A DNA stretch of 64,000 nt from Nageia nagi (taxonomy: Eukaryota > Pinophyta). Of this stretch, positions 23,763-36,748 are shown one piece after another. The position numbers and the translations under genes are program-made. The notes beneath the pieces are model-generated. The model saw nothing but the letters and a program-made list of their open reading frames with translations. It did not search any database and had not been told where the DNA came from. The stretch covers positions 208,010,001 through 208,074,000 of the forward strand of contig JBITNC010000001.1 of assembly GCA_050084985.1 (NCBI GenBank), given 5' to 3'. Positions within the stretch are counted from its first letter, which is position 1. Every line of letters starts with the position of its first letter.

Positions 23763-26498
23763 TGTGAAACAAATTCTAAATTGTACCAATATATAAAATA
23801 AAATAATGCAAAAGCAATAAATCACTCAACAAGAAGCCTAGAATTCTATTAAAAGAGATCTTGTTTAATAAGTATGCACATAATATCAAAAAGCCTAAAT
23901 GATAACACTCTCTTTAAAAGATAAATCTAAATGATAAGAAGCAATGGTGATTATATTTATAATTACTTTTTTGTTCAATTTTGAACTTTGTATTTTTAGT
24001 GAGGGTTAATTTTAACCATGTACATGTGAATTTTGACATAACTTTTTTATGTTTCCTTAAAAATGATTATATTAAAGTGTTAACAAGGTAAGGATCAATC
24101 TCTATGGGTGTGAATAATTTTTTAAGGGTACTCAAGTACCTCTATGACACACATCATCAATAGAGGAGGGTTCCCACTTTAATGATGAAATCTAAATATG
24201 GGCTAGGTCATGGTGATAAATTCATGTGCACTAGATACTCCCTAGGATTTTGAAGGACTTTTTAATGTAATAAGAAAATATTATGTGTATCTCTATAATG
24301 ATATGCAATGAAATTATACTCCCAAATAATTATCTTTTCAAAATAAAAATCAAGGCACTCCCACCCAAGTATGCTAAAATAATAAATTTATTTCTTTTCT
24401 TTTTGAATGGGAAATAATGGAAGTATACCAATCCTTTATAGGCACTAAGAAACATATGAAGAGACCCCAATAATAATGAAAGCATTTTGTAAGATTTTGG
24501 ATTTTAAACACCAAAGTAGATTTCAATGTGTATGTAAAAATCTCCATAATATATAATGTAAAATTCACTTAAGAGTAACAATCCTAGATGAAGGGAGCAA
24601 CCAAATTGTATGAACTAGGAGCTAAAAGAGATTAAAATACTCACCCATACTATAATGTTCCTTCTTGCTCCAAGTTTGATGGGTGAAATGAAGGTTACAA
24701 GGATCTACCAAAGAATGATCCACTACAGGGATGATTATGGTTAAAGTGCCAATCACCGAGCAATTAGAAGTCATCTAGATGACCACAATGCACTTAAAGA
24801 TAAAATTTAAAACTATAAATTTAACTAAAATAAAAATCTTATGACAAGGATTAAAAGATAAGTCCTATGAAAATGACACCCAAATTTTATAAACCAAAAT
24901 TGATAAGGGATTGCTTCCACTAATATAGATTCAAGACTAGATGTAGAAAGCACAAAATAGAACTCAAAATAAGCTACCAAAAGAATACTCCTACAATGGG
25001 GTGTCTTTAGGATGATCAAGATGGTCTATAAATTGACCTTTAGAAAGGAAATTTATAGTCAAGTTTGGCCTATAAGTGGACAATGTTCTTTGTAGTGAAA
25101 ATTGGCCCTTGAGATTTTCAAGTTAAGTTATTTCCATGCCTAGTAAGGTATCTTGAAAATTTCAAAAAATAATTAGCTATAGGAGCTCTTCAAAATGAAG
25201 GAAACATCCACAAATTAAAGGCCACCAAAAATAAGATAAAAGGCTTAGGAAATCCTCTTTTGTATTGTGATCGTAGGACCAGTAGAGTCAAACCATGATT
25301 TCCATTTGCAAATCTCTCAAAATTCATGTACCCTAACCACTCAAAATACATATGATTAATTCCAAAAAATTTGATACATTTACATCTAATTTTCTATTGA
25401 TTATATTGAAAAATATAGGGTTTGGAAATTGTACTTTGTAACTCAATGATGTAAGAAGCTATCTAAACTTAAAAGGAATGATAAAAGATTAATGGAGATT
25501 TCAAATCATAAGTCCTTGGGACCTTATAACCATCCAAGTGGAGTGAAACCTTAACTCAAAAGGGTTGTAAGCCTTCTTTATCCATAATTAAAAGGATAGT
25601 AGAAAACATTTAAATGCCTATTATTGAACTATGATCTTGAAATATAGACTATAGGAAAATATTTTATAAGCCAATTTGATAATGCTAATTCATAATGGTA
25701 TGATAATGATATGATAAAGATTGCTCAAAGCCTATGTATGCATAAATATTTTCCTAATATTATCAAATATAATAATGATGAAAATGAATATAATACAAAT
25801 AATAATATATCTAATGCTAGCAATGCTAATAGTACAATAAAAATACTTTAAACCCTAAGGTTTAGACATTAAATATCAAATCTGGGGTTGAAACCCTAGG
25901 TATGAATATTAGCCTAAGTGTGCCTATATGCTAAAAAATGATAAATATTCAATTAAATAAAGGATACAAGTCCTTAATTAAGTTTTATTTAAAGGTAAGA
26001 AACCTAAAAATACCCATGAAATCAAGGATCAATAACATAAGCTCATCAATTAACCATAAGGTACCTCAATTCATGGAGAATGTAGAATTAATCCCAAGGC
26101 ATGAAGATGGAGAATTAAATATTGATGTCACTATTTGAATTTGATTTTAAATATACATATGTGTAGATAGTCAAGTACAGTAATCATAGAGCTCATGAAA
26201 AAGTGTATCAAGCAAGAAGAGTATCAAAAAATGAGCCCATATTTTCTTTTATAAAACTCATACAAGATCATCTAAATGATTGTGTAACTTGCAGGATATT
26301 TTAAGCAACTAATAAGTAATATGGGTAATTGGAACCAAAGTATTAGAAGTAACTTAAAGGTAAAAATGGTGTCAATCAAACCAATTGAAAGTGCTGCAAA
26401 ACACATTAGGTAAACATGCTAATAAATGATATGAAAAATATAATAAATGTTAGTATAACCCTATAAATAATGTAAAATACAATTTTAGGGTGTTTACA
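23763..26498 (-). repeat. H1 5' LTR (boundaries inferred)
   Basis: This is about 2.7 kb of non-coding, AT-rich sequence between gag of H1 and integrase of H2. Read on the minus strand it starts TGTAAACACCC (26498) and ends GTTTCACA (23763), about 35 bases before the gag ATG. No second copy lies in the window, and I could not identify the primer site, so the inner edge is tentative. Small open frames within it look like chance. A short hairpin (TAAACC, loop CTAA, GGTTTA) is at 25849-25864. Confidence 0.5.
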
Positions 26499-27400
26499 AT
26501 ATATAAGAGGATACAACGAGTGGTACCTAACCATATTTCATATGGTATAAGTTTGATAGTAGTGTAATATGAAGTGTTATACCACCATTTTGTCAAGGGT
26601 GGCCACTTAACCCAATGTACTAGTTATGCAAAAAAAAAGTCTCTAGACACTTATTAATGATTTTAGTCTAATCATTGGTATAGGGATAAAATGCAAAAAT
26701 CATGTTGAGTTGGGTTACTTGATGCTTAAATAATTCCTTTAAAAAGTTATTAGTGAAGGTTGGATCTTGATCATTGATTATGGTAGATGGCATACTGTGA
26801 AGTTTGAAAATATTATTCATAAACAATTTGGCCATATTAATAGCTTGAAATGGATGATTCAAGGAATAAAGATATGCATATTTGTATAATATATCAGCTA
26901 CCACCATTATAATTGATTTTTCATGATAATTTAAAATACCTTTAATGAACTACATTGAAATATCATTCCATGTGTGAGTAGGGATGGGAAGAAGTTGGAG
27001 TAGTCCTTAAGTGCTGATGGTGTCTCCCTTATAGTATTGATAGACATCATAGTTAGCAATAAATTTCTTGATATATTATTTCATACCTACCTATTAAAAA
27101 TATTTAGTTATTTTTTTTAAGTCTTGAAAAACCCTAAATATCCCACTAATGGTGCAGCATGTATCTCCTTAAGTATCACCTCCTAACATGTAAACATGGA
27201 AGGTAGCATAATATAATCCTTGAATTGTAGTATTCCATCCTACTAAATGAAATTTAGATGGATATTAGGGTTAGTTTGAATTTGGGAGATTAATTTTTGA
27301 GTAGAGACATCTTGGAAACATTCTTATTTAACATGCTTTATCTAGCTAGGAATCGATGAGGGCATTTCTTAGAGAGTTATCAATTCCTTAAATTTTGAAA
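26499..27400 (-). pseudogene. H2 integrase (C-terminal part missing)
   Basis: At 26907-26668 the translation reads 'LYKYAYLYSLNHPFQAINMA' and 'MPSTIINDQDPTFTNNF', the gypsy integrase core with the second catalytic Asp region. The zinc-binding part lies upstream (about 27130-27000), decayed. Towards 26499 it reads through 'YHMK', matching G3 at 29300, and then stops abruptly at the H1 LTR. Confidence 0.85.
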
Positions 27401-28315
27401 AAAGGGTATTAGCCACCATATTTTCTTGACTCTTTATATACATTATCTCATATTCATACCCTAATAATTTATTCAGCCATTATTTTTCATTAAGATCGAA
27501 ATTCATTGCTCCATGAAATACATTAGGCTAGGATGATATATGCAAATGATGAAATATTGATTACTGAGATATGGTTACCACCTTTGAATAACATAAATAA
27601 TGGCCAAAATTTATTTTTCGTATGTTGAATTAGCTAAATTATAGCTTGATAGTTCCTTGCTAGTGAAATATAGGGGTCAAGCCTATTACATTAGTATTGT
27701 ACTAATTCCTAATTTTGAAGCATCACTCTTAATGATGAAAGTTTTAGAAAAATAGGATAGGCATAAAACTAGGGTGGCACACATGACTTATTTTAACTTA
27801 AAAATTATTCTTCTATAATGGTGGATAACTTAAATAAATCCTTCATGAGTAAAGTTATGAGTAGAGCATAAATATTTTCATAATATTTCACAAACTTGTA
27901 ATAGGAGCCATTCAATTCAAGAAAGCCATGAAACCTATTAAAAGATTTAGACAAATACCAAGTCTTCATATCTTTAATATTTTTAGGATCTTTCTTAACA
28001 CCTTCCTCTAAACTAATATGCATAAGATATTCAATTTATCATTTTCCAAAAGAACACTTCAAATGCTTAGCATATAATTAATTATCTTATAGGATTTATA
28101 AAGTTTGATCTATGTGAGCTAGGTGGTCCTCCCAATTTTTATTATAGATTAAAATATCATCAATGAAAACTAAAATAAATTTTTGGAGTTAGGGAAATAA
28201 TAGTTGATTCATCAATCTCTAGAAGGTATAAGGAGAATTTGTAAGATTGAATGTCATCACCAACAATTCATAATGATCTTCATGTATGCAAAAAGCTATT
28301 TTTGGAATGTCCTCT
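27401..28315 (-). pseudogene. H2 RNase H and C-terminal RT
   Basis: RNase H is recognised from 'KTFIIKSDASKLGI' (about 27750-27700). The RT connection at 28023-27805 contains 'KDPKNIKDMKTWYLSKSFNR' and 'HGFLELNGSYYKFVKYYENI'. RT continues up to 28315, where the G3 LTR begins, and resumes at 33843. Confidence 0.85.
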
Positions 28316-28728
28316 TATCAAGAAACTAGTAGAAATAAAAAGGGGTTTTACCATATATACAATAAGAAATACTAAAATACAAAATAACCATATACTCATA
28401 AAGTATTAAGTAAAGCAAATGGAATAATATACTCAGATTAATAACTAGATAATAAAATATAATAACTTTACTGATAGCAATATGAATATTAGGCCACTTT
28501 GAGGGGACTTCCTCCTTACAACTTAGAAAGAAAAATAATTTTATAATATGCTCTCTTTACCTCTCTTACAATTATTTATATTCCTTGTATCATAATTGGT
28601 GGTTTATATTCAAAATGGTGTTTCACCTTACAAAATATGATGGTACACATTAGAAGTCAATGCAAGTAAATAATTAAAACTAAAACATAAATAGGCCTAA
28701 GTAAATGTTAGGATATGGGATCCTAACA
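28316..28728 (-). repeat. G3 3' LTR
   Basis: This 413-bp copy has plus-strand ends TATCAAGAAAC (decayed TGTTAGGAAC) and GGATCCTAACA. It aligns with 33422-33837. Confidence 0.88.
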
Positions 28729-28745
28729 TGCCATCCCTCTTGAAA
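28729..28745 (-). other. G3 polypurine tract
   Basis: On the minus strand it reads 'caagagggatggca' immediately before the LTR start TGTTAGGATCCC. Confidence 0.7.
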
Positions 28746-29900
28746 ATAAGATTTTTCCTAAATTCCAACATTACATCTTTAGGTGCTAGCCCCTGCCATT
28801 AAATCATAATTTGGGTTATGATGTGATGAAGAAGGTTGAGGATGCATTTGTCTAAAAATACTTTAGGTTCAATCTTGATGGATATATCATAAATGAATTA
28901 TGGTAACTATAATTAAATAAAAACCCATGATCCCAATACGTTTTTCAAACATGAAATACAAAATAAGTAACTCCAACTTATAAGTAGTAGGTCTAATACA
29001 TTAGAGAACTTTGTAAGGGCCATAAAATTTTTAAGCAAATTTTTGATGACCCTTAATCTTCAAGTATTTTTTTATATATGATTGAATTTATAATAATACC
29101 ATATTTCCTTATTGAAATTCCTATTTTATAATATTCTAATCAACCTATTACTTCATATGGTATTGAGCAATTAGTAAATTTTCTTGAAGAAGATGAAGAA
29201 TAACTTCTCAGGTATGTAAATTAGTATCGACTACTTGGAGCTTTATGCCACCTATGATATATGTTATAATTATGGGTGGTGTTTGAACATACAAATTTTC
29301 ATATGATATAATATAGATAGCTATATGGTATGAAGTGTTATACCACCATTCTACCAAACAAATCCATTTTACTTGATGAACTAGTTGGGTTGATGCAAAA
29401 TAAAAAAATACGTTTATAAGCAATTCTTAACAATTTAATATTATCCATTAGTCTAGGGGTGATAGGTTGAACTCATTTTGATTTGAGTTCCCTATAAGTT
29501 GAAATTTGTTTACTAGAATTTGCTAATGAATGTAGGATTTTGATCACTAGCTCTAGTAGAGGGGATGCCATGAAGCTTGAAAATATTATTAACAACAAGT
29601 TGGGCCACATTGATAGCTTTAAATGGATTTAATAAAGAGAAAAAGTGTGCATAATTAGACAATTGATCAACTACCACTAGAATAAAATATTTACCTTAAT
29701 ACTTAGGGATACCTTCAATGAAGTCTATCTAAATATAAGTTGAAGTATAGTTTTAGATAGGCAAGGGTTGAAGTAAACTAGGAGTGGCAACTATTTTACC
29801 TTTCTATAACTAATAAACATTATATTTGGAAATAAAATTCTTGATGTCCTATTTCATTTTATCCCAATAAAAATATCAAGCCACTCTTTTATAAGTTTTA
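28746..29900 (-). pseudogene. G3 integrase and 3' end of pol
   Basis: At 29423-29208 the frame contains 'WICLVEWWYNTSYHIAIYI' and 'YENLYVQTPPIII', the end of the integrase core in chromovirus-like gypsy elements. The catalytic Asp region lies at about 29620-29500 with stops. From 29000 to 28746 the sequence is coding-like, but I cannot confirm a chromodomain. Confidence 0.8.
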
Positions 29901-30289
29901 ATAAACCTTGAGTGTCCTATTGATGGTGCAGCATGTAATTCCTAAAGTATTACTTCTTGGTAGGAAGAAGTGGATGGCAATGCAATGTATATTTTGAATC
30001 ATAAAATGACATATTTCTAAGAGAAGTTTTGTTTACTAACAAGATTAGACTAAATATATTGAATTAATGTTTAAATTAAATCACCTTTCATCCATTCTTA
30101 TTTCAATTTCTCTAACCATTGGGAATTGGCAATGAAATTACTTGAAGTGTTGTATGTTCCTCAAATTTGTGGGAAAGAGCATCCATAACCACATTCTCTA
30201 AACTATTTCAATGCTCTATTTTGTAGTCACACCATAATAGTTTGGTCATCCAAATTTGTTTCTTAGTTTTTGCAATTCATTATTATATA

Positions 30290-31330
30290 AAATACTTTAG
30301 ACTATGGTGGTTTGTATGTATAATGAAATATAGACCAATGAGTAGGGTATCCTTTTTTTAACCATATGAATTATTGCCAACATCTTCTTTTCATAGGTAG
30401 ATCTAGCCAAATTTCAACTTGATAATTCCTTTCTAGTGAAAGCTAAAGGTCTTTCCTCTTTTATCAAAATTACATCCAATCCTACTCCAGAAGAATCACT
30501 CTTAATGATAAATATTTTGAAAAAATTTGGCATGGATAAAATAGTAGTAGAAAATATTACCTCCTTCAATTTATAGAAAGATGCTTCAATAGCTGGTGAC
30601 CAATTGAAGGTATCTTTTTTGAGTAATGATGTGAGTTGAGCTATAATCTTCACATTATTCTTTACAAATTTTTGATAGTAACCTATTAGGCCTAGAAATA
30701 CTTATAGTCCCTTGAGTGATTTTGGAATAGCCAATCTTACATGTGTACAATTCTATATGGATCTACTTTGACTCCATCCTCAAAAATGATGTACCCCAAG
30801 TATTCAATCTCATACATCCTAAAGGAACATTTGAATTTCTTTTAATATAATTGATTCTCTTGAAGTAATTGCAAAGTTTAGTCTAAGTGTGCCAAATGAT
30901 CCTCCCATGTCTTACTATAGATCAAAATATCATTAAAGAAAACCAATAAAACTTTATGAAGATGAGAGAGAAATACTTGATTCATCAAACTCTAAAATAT
31001 TGAAGGGGTATTACTAAGGTTGAATGGTATCACTAAAAATTTGTAATGAACCTCATGCATTTGAAAAGCTATTTTTGGAATATTCTCTTCATAGAGTTAG
31101 ATGTGATGATATCCTAATCATAGATCTAGTTTCAAGAAATATTTAGCTCTATGTAGCTCATCCAATAGTTCATAACTTATAGGAATAGGGAATTTATCCT
31201 TCATTGTTACTTTATTAAGAGCCTAAAAGTCTATACACAACTTCCAATATCCATCCCTTTTTTGAACTAATATGATAGATGAAAAATAAAAACTAACACT
31301 TGGCCTAATAATCCCTTCTTCTATCATCTC
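30290..31330 (-). pseudogene. G3 RT and RNase H
   Basis: The RT catalytic region reads 'FFNDILIYSKTWEDHLAHL' (about 30960-30890), where one Asp of the family's FxDD motif is now Asn. Upstream blocks include 'KAFQMHEVHYKFLVIPFNLS'. RNase H (30653-30414) has 'IIKSDSSGVGLDVILIKEER', with the nucleolytic Asp region intact. It is interrupted by stops, mostly TAG and TAA in the connection region. Confidence 0.85.
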
Positions 31331-31699
31331 ATGTACTAATTTTTGAATTTTATCTTTCTACAAATATGGATAGTAGTAGGGTCAAATTTTGGATGGTTGA
31401 TTGTTAGGCTCTAGTTGTATAGTGTGGTATTGAGGACTATTGGGGGGTAGCCCTTTTAGTTCTTCAAAAACCTTCCCATGTCATGCCAATAGTTGTTACA
31501 TATTTGCTAATCCACCTCATTCCTATCTAGTTGTTTGTATTGTAAATAACTATTATACCATTCCCTTTTATCCTTTTTGAATCAACTTATCCATCTGATG
31601 AGAACTTATAATCTAAGATGAAATACCATGTATTCCAATGAGTTGATATGTATATCTTGTAATAGTGAATTTCATCCATAATTTAAAGAAGTATCATAG

Positions 31700-31870
31700 T
31701 ATAGGTCCTAATATTTGCAATAATTGAACTCCAAGGATCACATCACACCCTCTCAATGGAAGTACATACATTTCACTCTACATGTGATAATCACCCATGT
31801 TAAGCTTAACATTGTAACATTTCCCCTACCTTTATTTCCAATCATTACTTCAAAATTATTTTGAGGATAT
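31700..31870 (-). pseudogene. G3 protease C-terminal block
   Basis: The minus strand reads 'GCDVILGVQLLQILGPIL', the conserved second half of chromovirus-type retropepsins. The catalytic Asp region upstream is too decayed for me to place exactly. Region 31330-31700 is the protease-RT linker. Confidence 0.75.
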
Positions 31871-32099
31871 ATAGAATAATTAGCCTATTTGGTCATAAAA
31901 GGATCAATGAAATTATGTGTACTTAGTCAAGTAAAATAATGAGAGACTAATTTTTGAAATATCCATAAACCTTCATTATTTCGTATGTCATAATTCTTGC
32001 AAGGAGGAAATTACAAGAACTTATTCTTCAATTATTTCAATCTCATTAGCTTCTTCCTCAAAAATAGTTTCATCCTCAAAATCATCAAAAAATCAACAT

Positions 32100-33200
32100 T
32101 AAGAAAATACAACCTTCGTGTAGTACATTGATAGATAAGTGCATACTATTCATCATAATTATAGCAAAAACCCTTCACTCTATACTCATTCATTTCCTCT
32201 TGATTTAGTCACTTAATTTGAAATGAATGCACAGGTTTATGATATACTTTAGAACCTTGAGGTTTGTTGAATGGTTTCTTCCCTTGTCAACATTAGGCAT
32301 TTAATTTATTTTCTACTAATTTGGCTAATCTAATAGCATGTATTATAGTGCTAGGATTTAATATTTTGACTTCTACTTTGATGTCTTTATTCATCCCACT
32401 AATTAAGTACATCCTAAAAAGAGATTCATCTAACCCCTCTATATTATTTGTAATATTTTCAAATTATGTATGATATTCCTCCATCATTTATGTTTGTCAA
32501 AGTTTTGTAAGAGCTCCTATGAAATTCTCAACATTACTTGGGCCAAAACTCACCAATAATGTTTTTGCAAAATCCCCCAAATAAGGATTCCCAATATTTT
32601 TTTCAAACCACTAGTACCATTAAATAGCCTCATGCTCCAAATGTAAATAAGTTATATTTACCTTTTGAACTTCAAGATTTTGATTCAATGTAAAGTATTA
32701 TATTTCTTTATAAATCCAACTAGTTGGATCCTCTCTATGAAATCTAGGTAAATACAACTTAGTTATCCTTAAAATGATGAAGGCTTGGGGGATTCCAATA
32801 TGCACCTATTATGCCTAAAATTTAGTATTATGCTCTAAATATTATTGAAAACTTGTACCTAGTGTAGTTTAGGATGACATTGGTTATTATGTAAATGATT
32901 GTTCTAAAATTGTATGAGATTTTTCCTGTACTTGTAATATATTTTAGTTCATAAAATCATATTAAGTACCTAATCCAATAATATTCTCTAATAATTTAGT
33001 GAATTTTCCATTTATCTCTCGATAATCAAATTTTAGGTCAACTCCACCAAGGTGAGCTTGGAGCTATTTAACCTCATGATCATAATCAAATTTTGGACAC
33101 TACTATTTTTGGAAATTAAAAAGTGTATGGATGCTATATATCAAAATCATAAACTTGAAAAAATATAAATAATATGCTAAGTATTAATTTTTTATTTATT
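32100..33200 (-). pseudogene. G3 gag with zinc knuckle
   Basis: A knuckle is visible at about 32160-32110 as 'CYNYDE' followed by 'ALIYQC', a decayed form of the CxxCDExxxxxHxC type. Upstream, 33100-32200 is Lys/Glu-rich gag debris with many stops. The leader 33200-33405 is non-coding. Confidence 0.65.
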
Positions 33201-33406
33201 TTTTAAAAATTCTTTACCTTGTGTGGTCACGTTGACTGAGAAATCTAGGTATTTTGGCTAGAAAAATAGCAATTTCTAAGGTTCCATTTTGATGTAACCT
33301 TGCAATTTGTAAAAATTTAGTTAGAGTTTCAAATGTAAAATGAAAAAATTCTAGATTTCTTAGTCAATGTGATGACAAAAAAATATCCATAGATAGACAA
33401 AACTGA

Positions 33407-33420
33407 GGCTATGATACCAC
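33407..33420 (-). other. G3 primer-binding site (tRNA-Met-i type)
   Basis: The minus strand reads 'gtggtatcatagc', right after LTR end CTAACA. It matches initiator tRNA-Met apart from one base. Confidence 0.85.
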
Positions 33421-33421
33421 T

Positions 33422-33837
33422 TGTTAGGAACCTAGTAGAACTAAAAAGGGGTTTTACATTGAATACCATAAAAAATACTAAAATATAAAATAATCACAAA
33501 CTCACAATGTATCAAGTAAAACAAATGAAATAATATAATCAAATTAATAATTAGATAACAAAATAAAATAACTTTACTAATAGCAAAACAAATTTGAAGT
33601 CATTTTGAGGGGGCTTCCTCCTTACAACTAAAAAAGATAAATGATTTTCCAAGATGCTCACTTTACCCCTATTACAAGTATTTATAGTCCTCCTACCCTA
33701 ATTGGTGGTTGAAATTCAAAATGGTACTTTGTATTACAAAATATGATGGTCTACATTACAAGCAGATGCAAGCAAATAATTAAATTAACTAAAATATAAA
33801 TAGGCCTAAGTAAATGTTAGGATATGGGATTCTAACA
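33422..33837 (-). repeat. G3 5' LTR
   Basis: This 416-bp LTR has plus-strand ends TGTTAGGAAC and GGGATTCTAACA, nearly perfect terminal inverted repeats. A plus-strand 'ataaataggcc' lies near the edge shared with the other family members. Confidence 0.9.
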
Positions 33838-33842
33838 ACTCT

Positions 33843-34690
33843 TCATAGAATCAAATTTTATGATAGCCTAATCATAAATCTAATTTGGAAAATAATTTAG
33901 CACCATATAATTCATATATATGTTTATCATGAAAGGAATAGTAAATTTATCTTTTATCATAATTTTATTGAGGGCTCAAAAGTCAATGCACATGCATCAG
34001 GACCCATCCTTCTTTCATACTAGCAAGATAGGAGAAGAATAAGGACTAGCACTTTATTGAATAAATTTTTCCTCTAACATATCCTACATCAATAATTCAA
34101 TTTCACTCTTCTATAGGCACAAATAATGGTAAGTTTGAATGTTTTATGGTTCATTTTGCAAAATAATTTGTATGGCATGGTCATGAGGGTAGTTTGGTGG
34201 TAACCCATTTGATTCTTTAAAATCTATCATATGACATTTCAAGAGTAGTTACAATTCTTCCAACTCATAACCTTCTTATGTAGCTAGTTGAATTGAAAAT
34301 AGTTGCACCATCATACTCTTTCCTCCTTTTCAAATAAGCTTCTCCATGTAGTTAGATATAACAATATTATAAGCTACCACATGTAATCTTTTGAGAGTAT
34401 ATGTACCTTCTACAACTATAAATTTCATCCATAATTAATCAAAATCCCATAAAATGGGCCTAAACATTCATAACCATTGGAATCTAAGGATCATATCACA
34501 TACTCCTAAGGGAAGTACATACATATCACTTTGCTTATGATAATCACCCATGGTGAGTTTGACATTGCAACATTTTCCCTTACAAGTAATTTTACCCCCA
34601 TTTCCAATCATCACTTCAAATTTATTTTAGGGTTATATGAAATAATTGGCCTATTTTACCACCCTTGGGTTAATGAAATTATTAATAAAA
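33843..34690 (-). pseudogene. H2 N-terminal RT and protease
   Basis: RT fingers sequence resumes directly after G3 ('FDSMKS' then the '..DL..GYH' region, about 33900-33843). At about 34490-34440 the block 'CDMILRFQW' parallels the G3 protease C-terminus. Frames are broken by stops. Confidence 0.75.
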
Positions 34691-35075
34691 GAGAATTTTA
34701 TGTCTAAATTTGGTTGACTCTAATTAAGTTGCTTGATGATGGGTACTATTAGTTATTAGTTATTATCATTGAACCATCATTGATTGAAAAGGTACGTCTC
34801 TTGAGCTACTGAATAAGGCTAATAATGAGTGAAATGATAATAGAGAGAAAGTGGTGAGAGTTGAGTGTGGAAAGCATTATCACTTTATCATTGTAACAAA
34901 TTGTATCAATTATTATTAATAAAGGTTTTATCTATTTTTCCATGCTTTATTTACTATTTCTTTTACTTATATTATTTATTTTCATTTTCTCATCGATTCT
35001 TAGTTGTAGATAAGAACCCTTCTAATTGATTTTATTAGTCAATAGAAATTATAGGCACTTCTAAAATTAATTAAT
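34691..35075. repeat. Insertion of about 0.38 kb within H2, possible solo LTR or TRIM
   Basis: Aligning H2 with G3 around 31890-31950 shows an extra block in H2 between 'ttaatgaaatta' and 'aatgagtgactaatttt'. The block is non-coding, has 'aataaaggttttatc' polyadenylation-like sequence and short doubled phrases such as 'attagttattagttatt'. Start TGTCTAAATT (about 34700) and a later CA end are possible, but I cannot fix boundaries or a target duplication. Confidence 0.4.
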
Positions 35076-36730
35076 ACAATGAGTGACTAATTTTTAAAAT
35101 ATCCATGATATTTTATCATTTATGGAGAAGAAAATCCTAAAAGAGCATTATAATAATTTTTAGGCACCTCATCCTTAATGTTATTAGGTTGATTTGCTAC
35201 TTCCTCTACTATCACCTCATCCTTTTCATTGGTTGAGTATTTGGGAGCATGAATATTTGGCAAATATAATATTCACATGATACATCGATGAATAGGATCA
35301 TAATTTTCATCACAATTGTAATAAATATCCTTCTCCTCATGTTACTTCATTTCCTTAAAAGTAAGTCTCTTAACTATTAATGATCAACTAAGTTTGGGAT
35401 CAATTTTAGGAGCATGTGGTTTAATAAATTGTTACTTCATGATATGTATTTGAGCATTGAATTTATCTTCAACAAATTTATATAAGGAAATCATATGCAT
35501 CATTATTTTCATATTAAACATATTCACTTGTACTCAAATCTTATCCTTTAATCCATTCATCAATGAAGTAATTGTTTTTAAAAAATGAGTCATCTAACCC
35601 TACAATGAGATTTTCTAGTTTTTCAAACTAAGTTTGATTCTCCTTAATGGATGAAATTTATCACAACTTTGTAAGAGCTCCTATAAAATCTTTAAAATCA
35701 CTTGAACCAAATTAGATAAGTAGATTTTTTATGAAATCTACCCATGAAGGGGTTCTATTTGCCTTCTCAAAACACTAGTACCATTTGATGGCTTCATATT
35801 CAAGGTGAAATAATATAATATTGAACTTCTATACCTTAATAATATGATTCAATAAGAAATATTATTCTACTTTATAAATCCAACCAATTGGGTCATTACA
35901 ATCAAATTTTGGAAAGTCCAACTTGGTTATTCAAGGGATAATTGATGCTTATATAAACCCTAGCATATATTATATGGTTTCCCCCCTAATTATTGGGATA
36001 TACCTAACTATTATGATCCTCAACCTAAATTTCTTCCCCTAGTGGATGTTGTTTGATTTTGATTTACTATAGCCATGTTGGTGCTCAAGGCATCATATTT
36101 TATAACATGGTCAATTATTGATGCTTGCATAATGTTCATATTTCTACTAATTTTTTTAATATCTTATTTTTGCAAGAATTTAGCAACTTCATCTAACCTA
36201 ATACACAATTTATCAAATTCTTGAGATCACCTTCTATCTACCATTTCAAAGTACACAAGGATCTGACTTATTATTTTTAGAAATTGCTATTTTTAAAAAC
36301 TCAAAAAGTATATAGGTATTATATATCAAAACAATTAGCATAGGAAAATAATTACAATGATATAGGTCATGTAATGATAATTTTTGGAAGTTTATACTTT
36401 TTTGTTTCTAAAAACTCATTACAAAAGTAATAAATAGGCACTCTTGAAATTTGTTAATTTGTTAATTCCTTATAGTTTGGGAGATATTAGCCCTAAAGGT
36501 TTTTGCCTATTTTGGAATTACTATTTTTTGTGAAATATTTGGTGTGTTTTATAAAATTTTAAAAAATATTAGGTAGATTTTTTACTAGAAAATGGATGAA
36601 ATCTAGGGTTTCAACTTGATGTTACCTTGCAATCTATAAGAATTTGGACAAAGTTTCAATTGAAAAATAAATAAATTCTAGATCTCCAACTCACTACAAC
36701 AATACAAAACTACCCATAGGTAAACAAAAT
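35076..36730 (-). pseudogene. H2 gag with zinc knuckle
   Basis: The knuckle reads 'YYNCDENYDPIHRC' (about 35335-35290), with the first Cys changed to Tyr and the rest kept. Upstream gag sequence to about 36300 is coding-like with stops; 36300-36730 is the leader, similar in layout to that of G3 ('ctagggtttc', 'gatgttaccttgcaat'). Confidence 0.7.
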
Positions 36731-36734
36731 TGAT

Positions 36735-36747
36735 GCTTTAATACCAC
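36735..36747 (-). other. H2 primer-binding site (tRNA-Met-i type)
   Basis: The minus strand reads 'gtggtattaaagc'. It has two transitions relative to the initiator-Met complement and is placed one base from the LTR end. Confidence 0.75.
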
Positions 36748-36748
36748 T

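Larger units (their letters stand above)
8546..26498 (-). mobile_element. H1: Ty3/gypsy Tat-type retrotransposon (visible part)
   Basis: This minus-strand element is seen from its 5' LTR (23763-26498) through gag, protease, RT and RNase H to the second RNase H. The span includes the foreign insertion G2 (8917-17305), and C1 cuts it at 8545. Its integrase and 3' LTR lie outside the window. Its right boundary (TGTAAACACCC on the minus strand) abuts integrase of H2, so H1 is an insertion in H2. Confidence 0.75.
28316..33837 (-). mobile_element. G3: complete Ty3/gypsy retrotransposon
   Basis: This 5.5-kb minus-strand element has 5' LTR 33422-33837, an initiator-Met primer site, gag, protease, RT, RNase H, integrase, a polypurine tract and 3' LTR 28316-28728. 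Target duplication flanks CCTCT (28311-28315) and ACTCT (33838-33842) match at 4 of 5. H2's RT reads across the insertion. LTR copies differ at about one site in five by eye, making it old. Confidence 0.9.

Noticed and set aside
23763-26498. Host gene or intron between H1 gag and H2 integrase
   Set aside because: Its length, lack of coding motifs, end bases and position before gag fit an LTR better, though without a second copy the call stays tentative.
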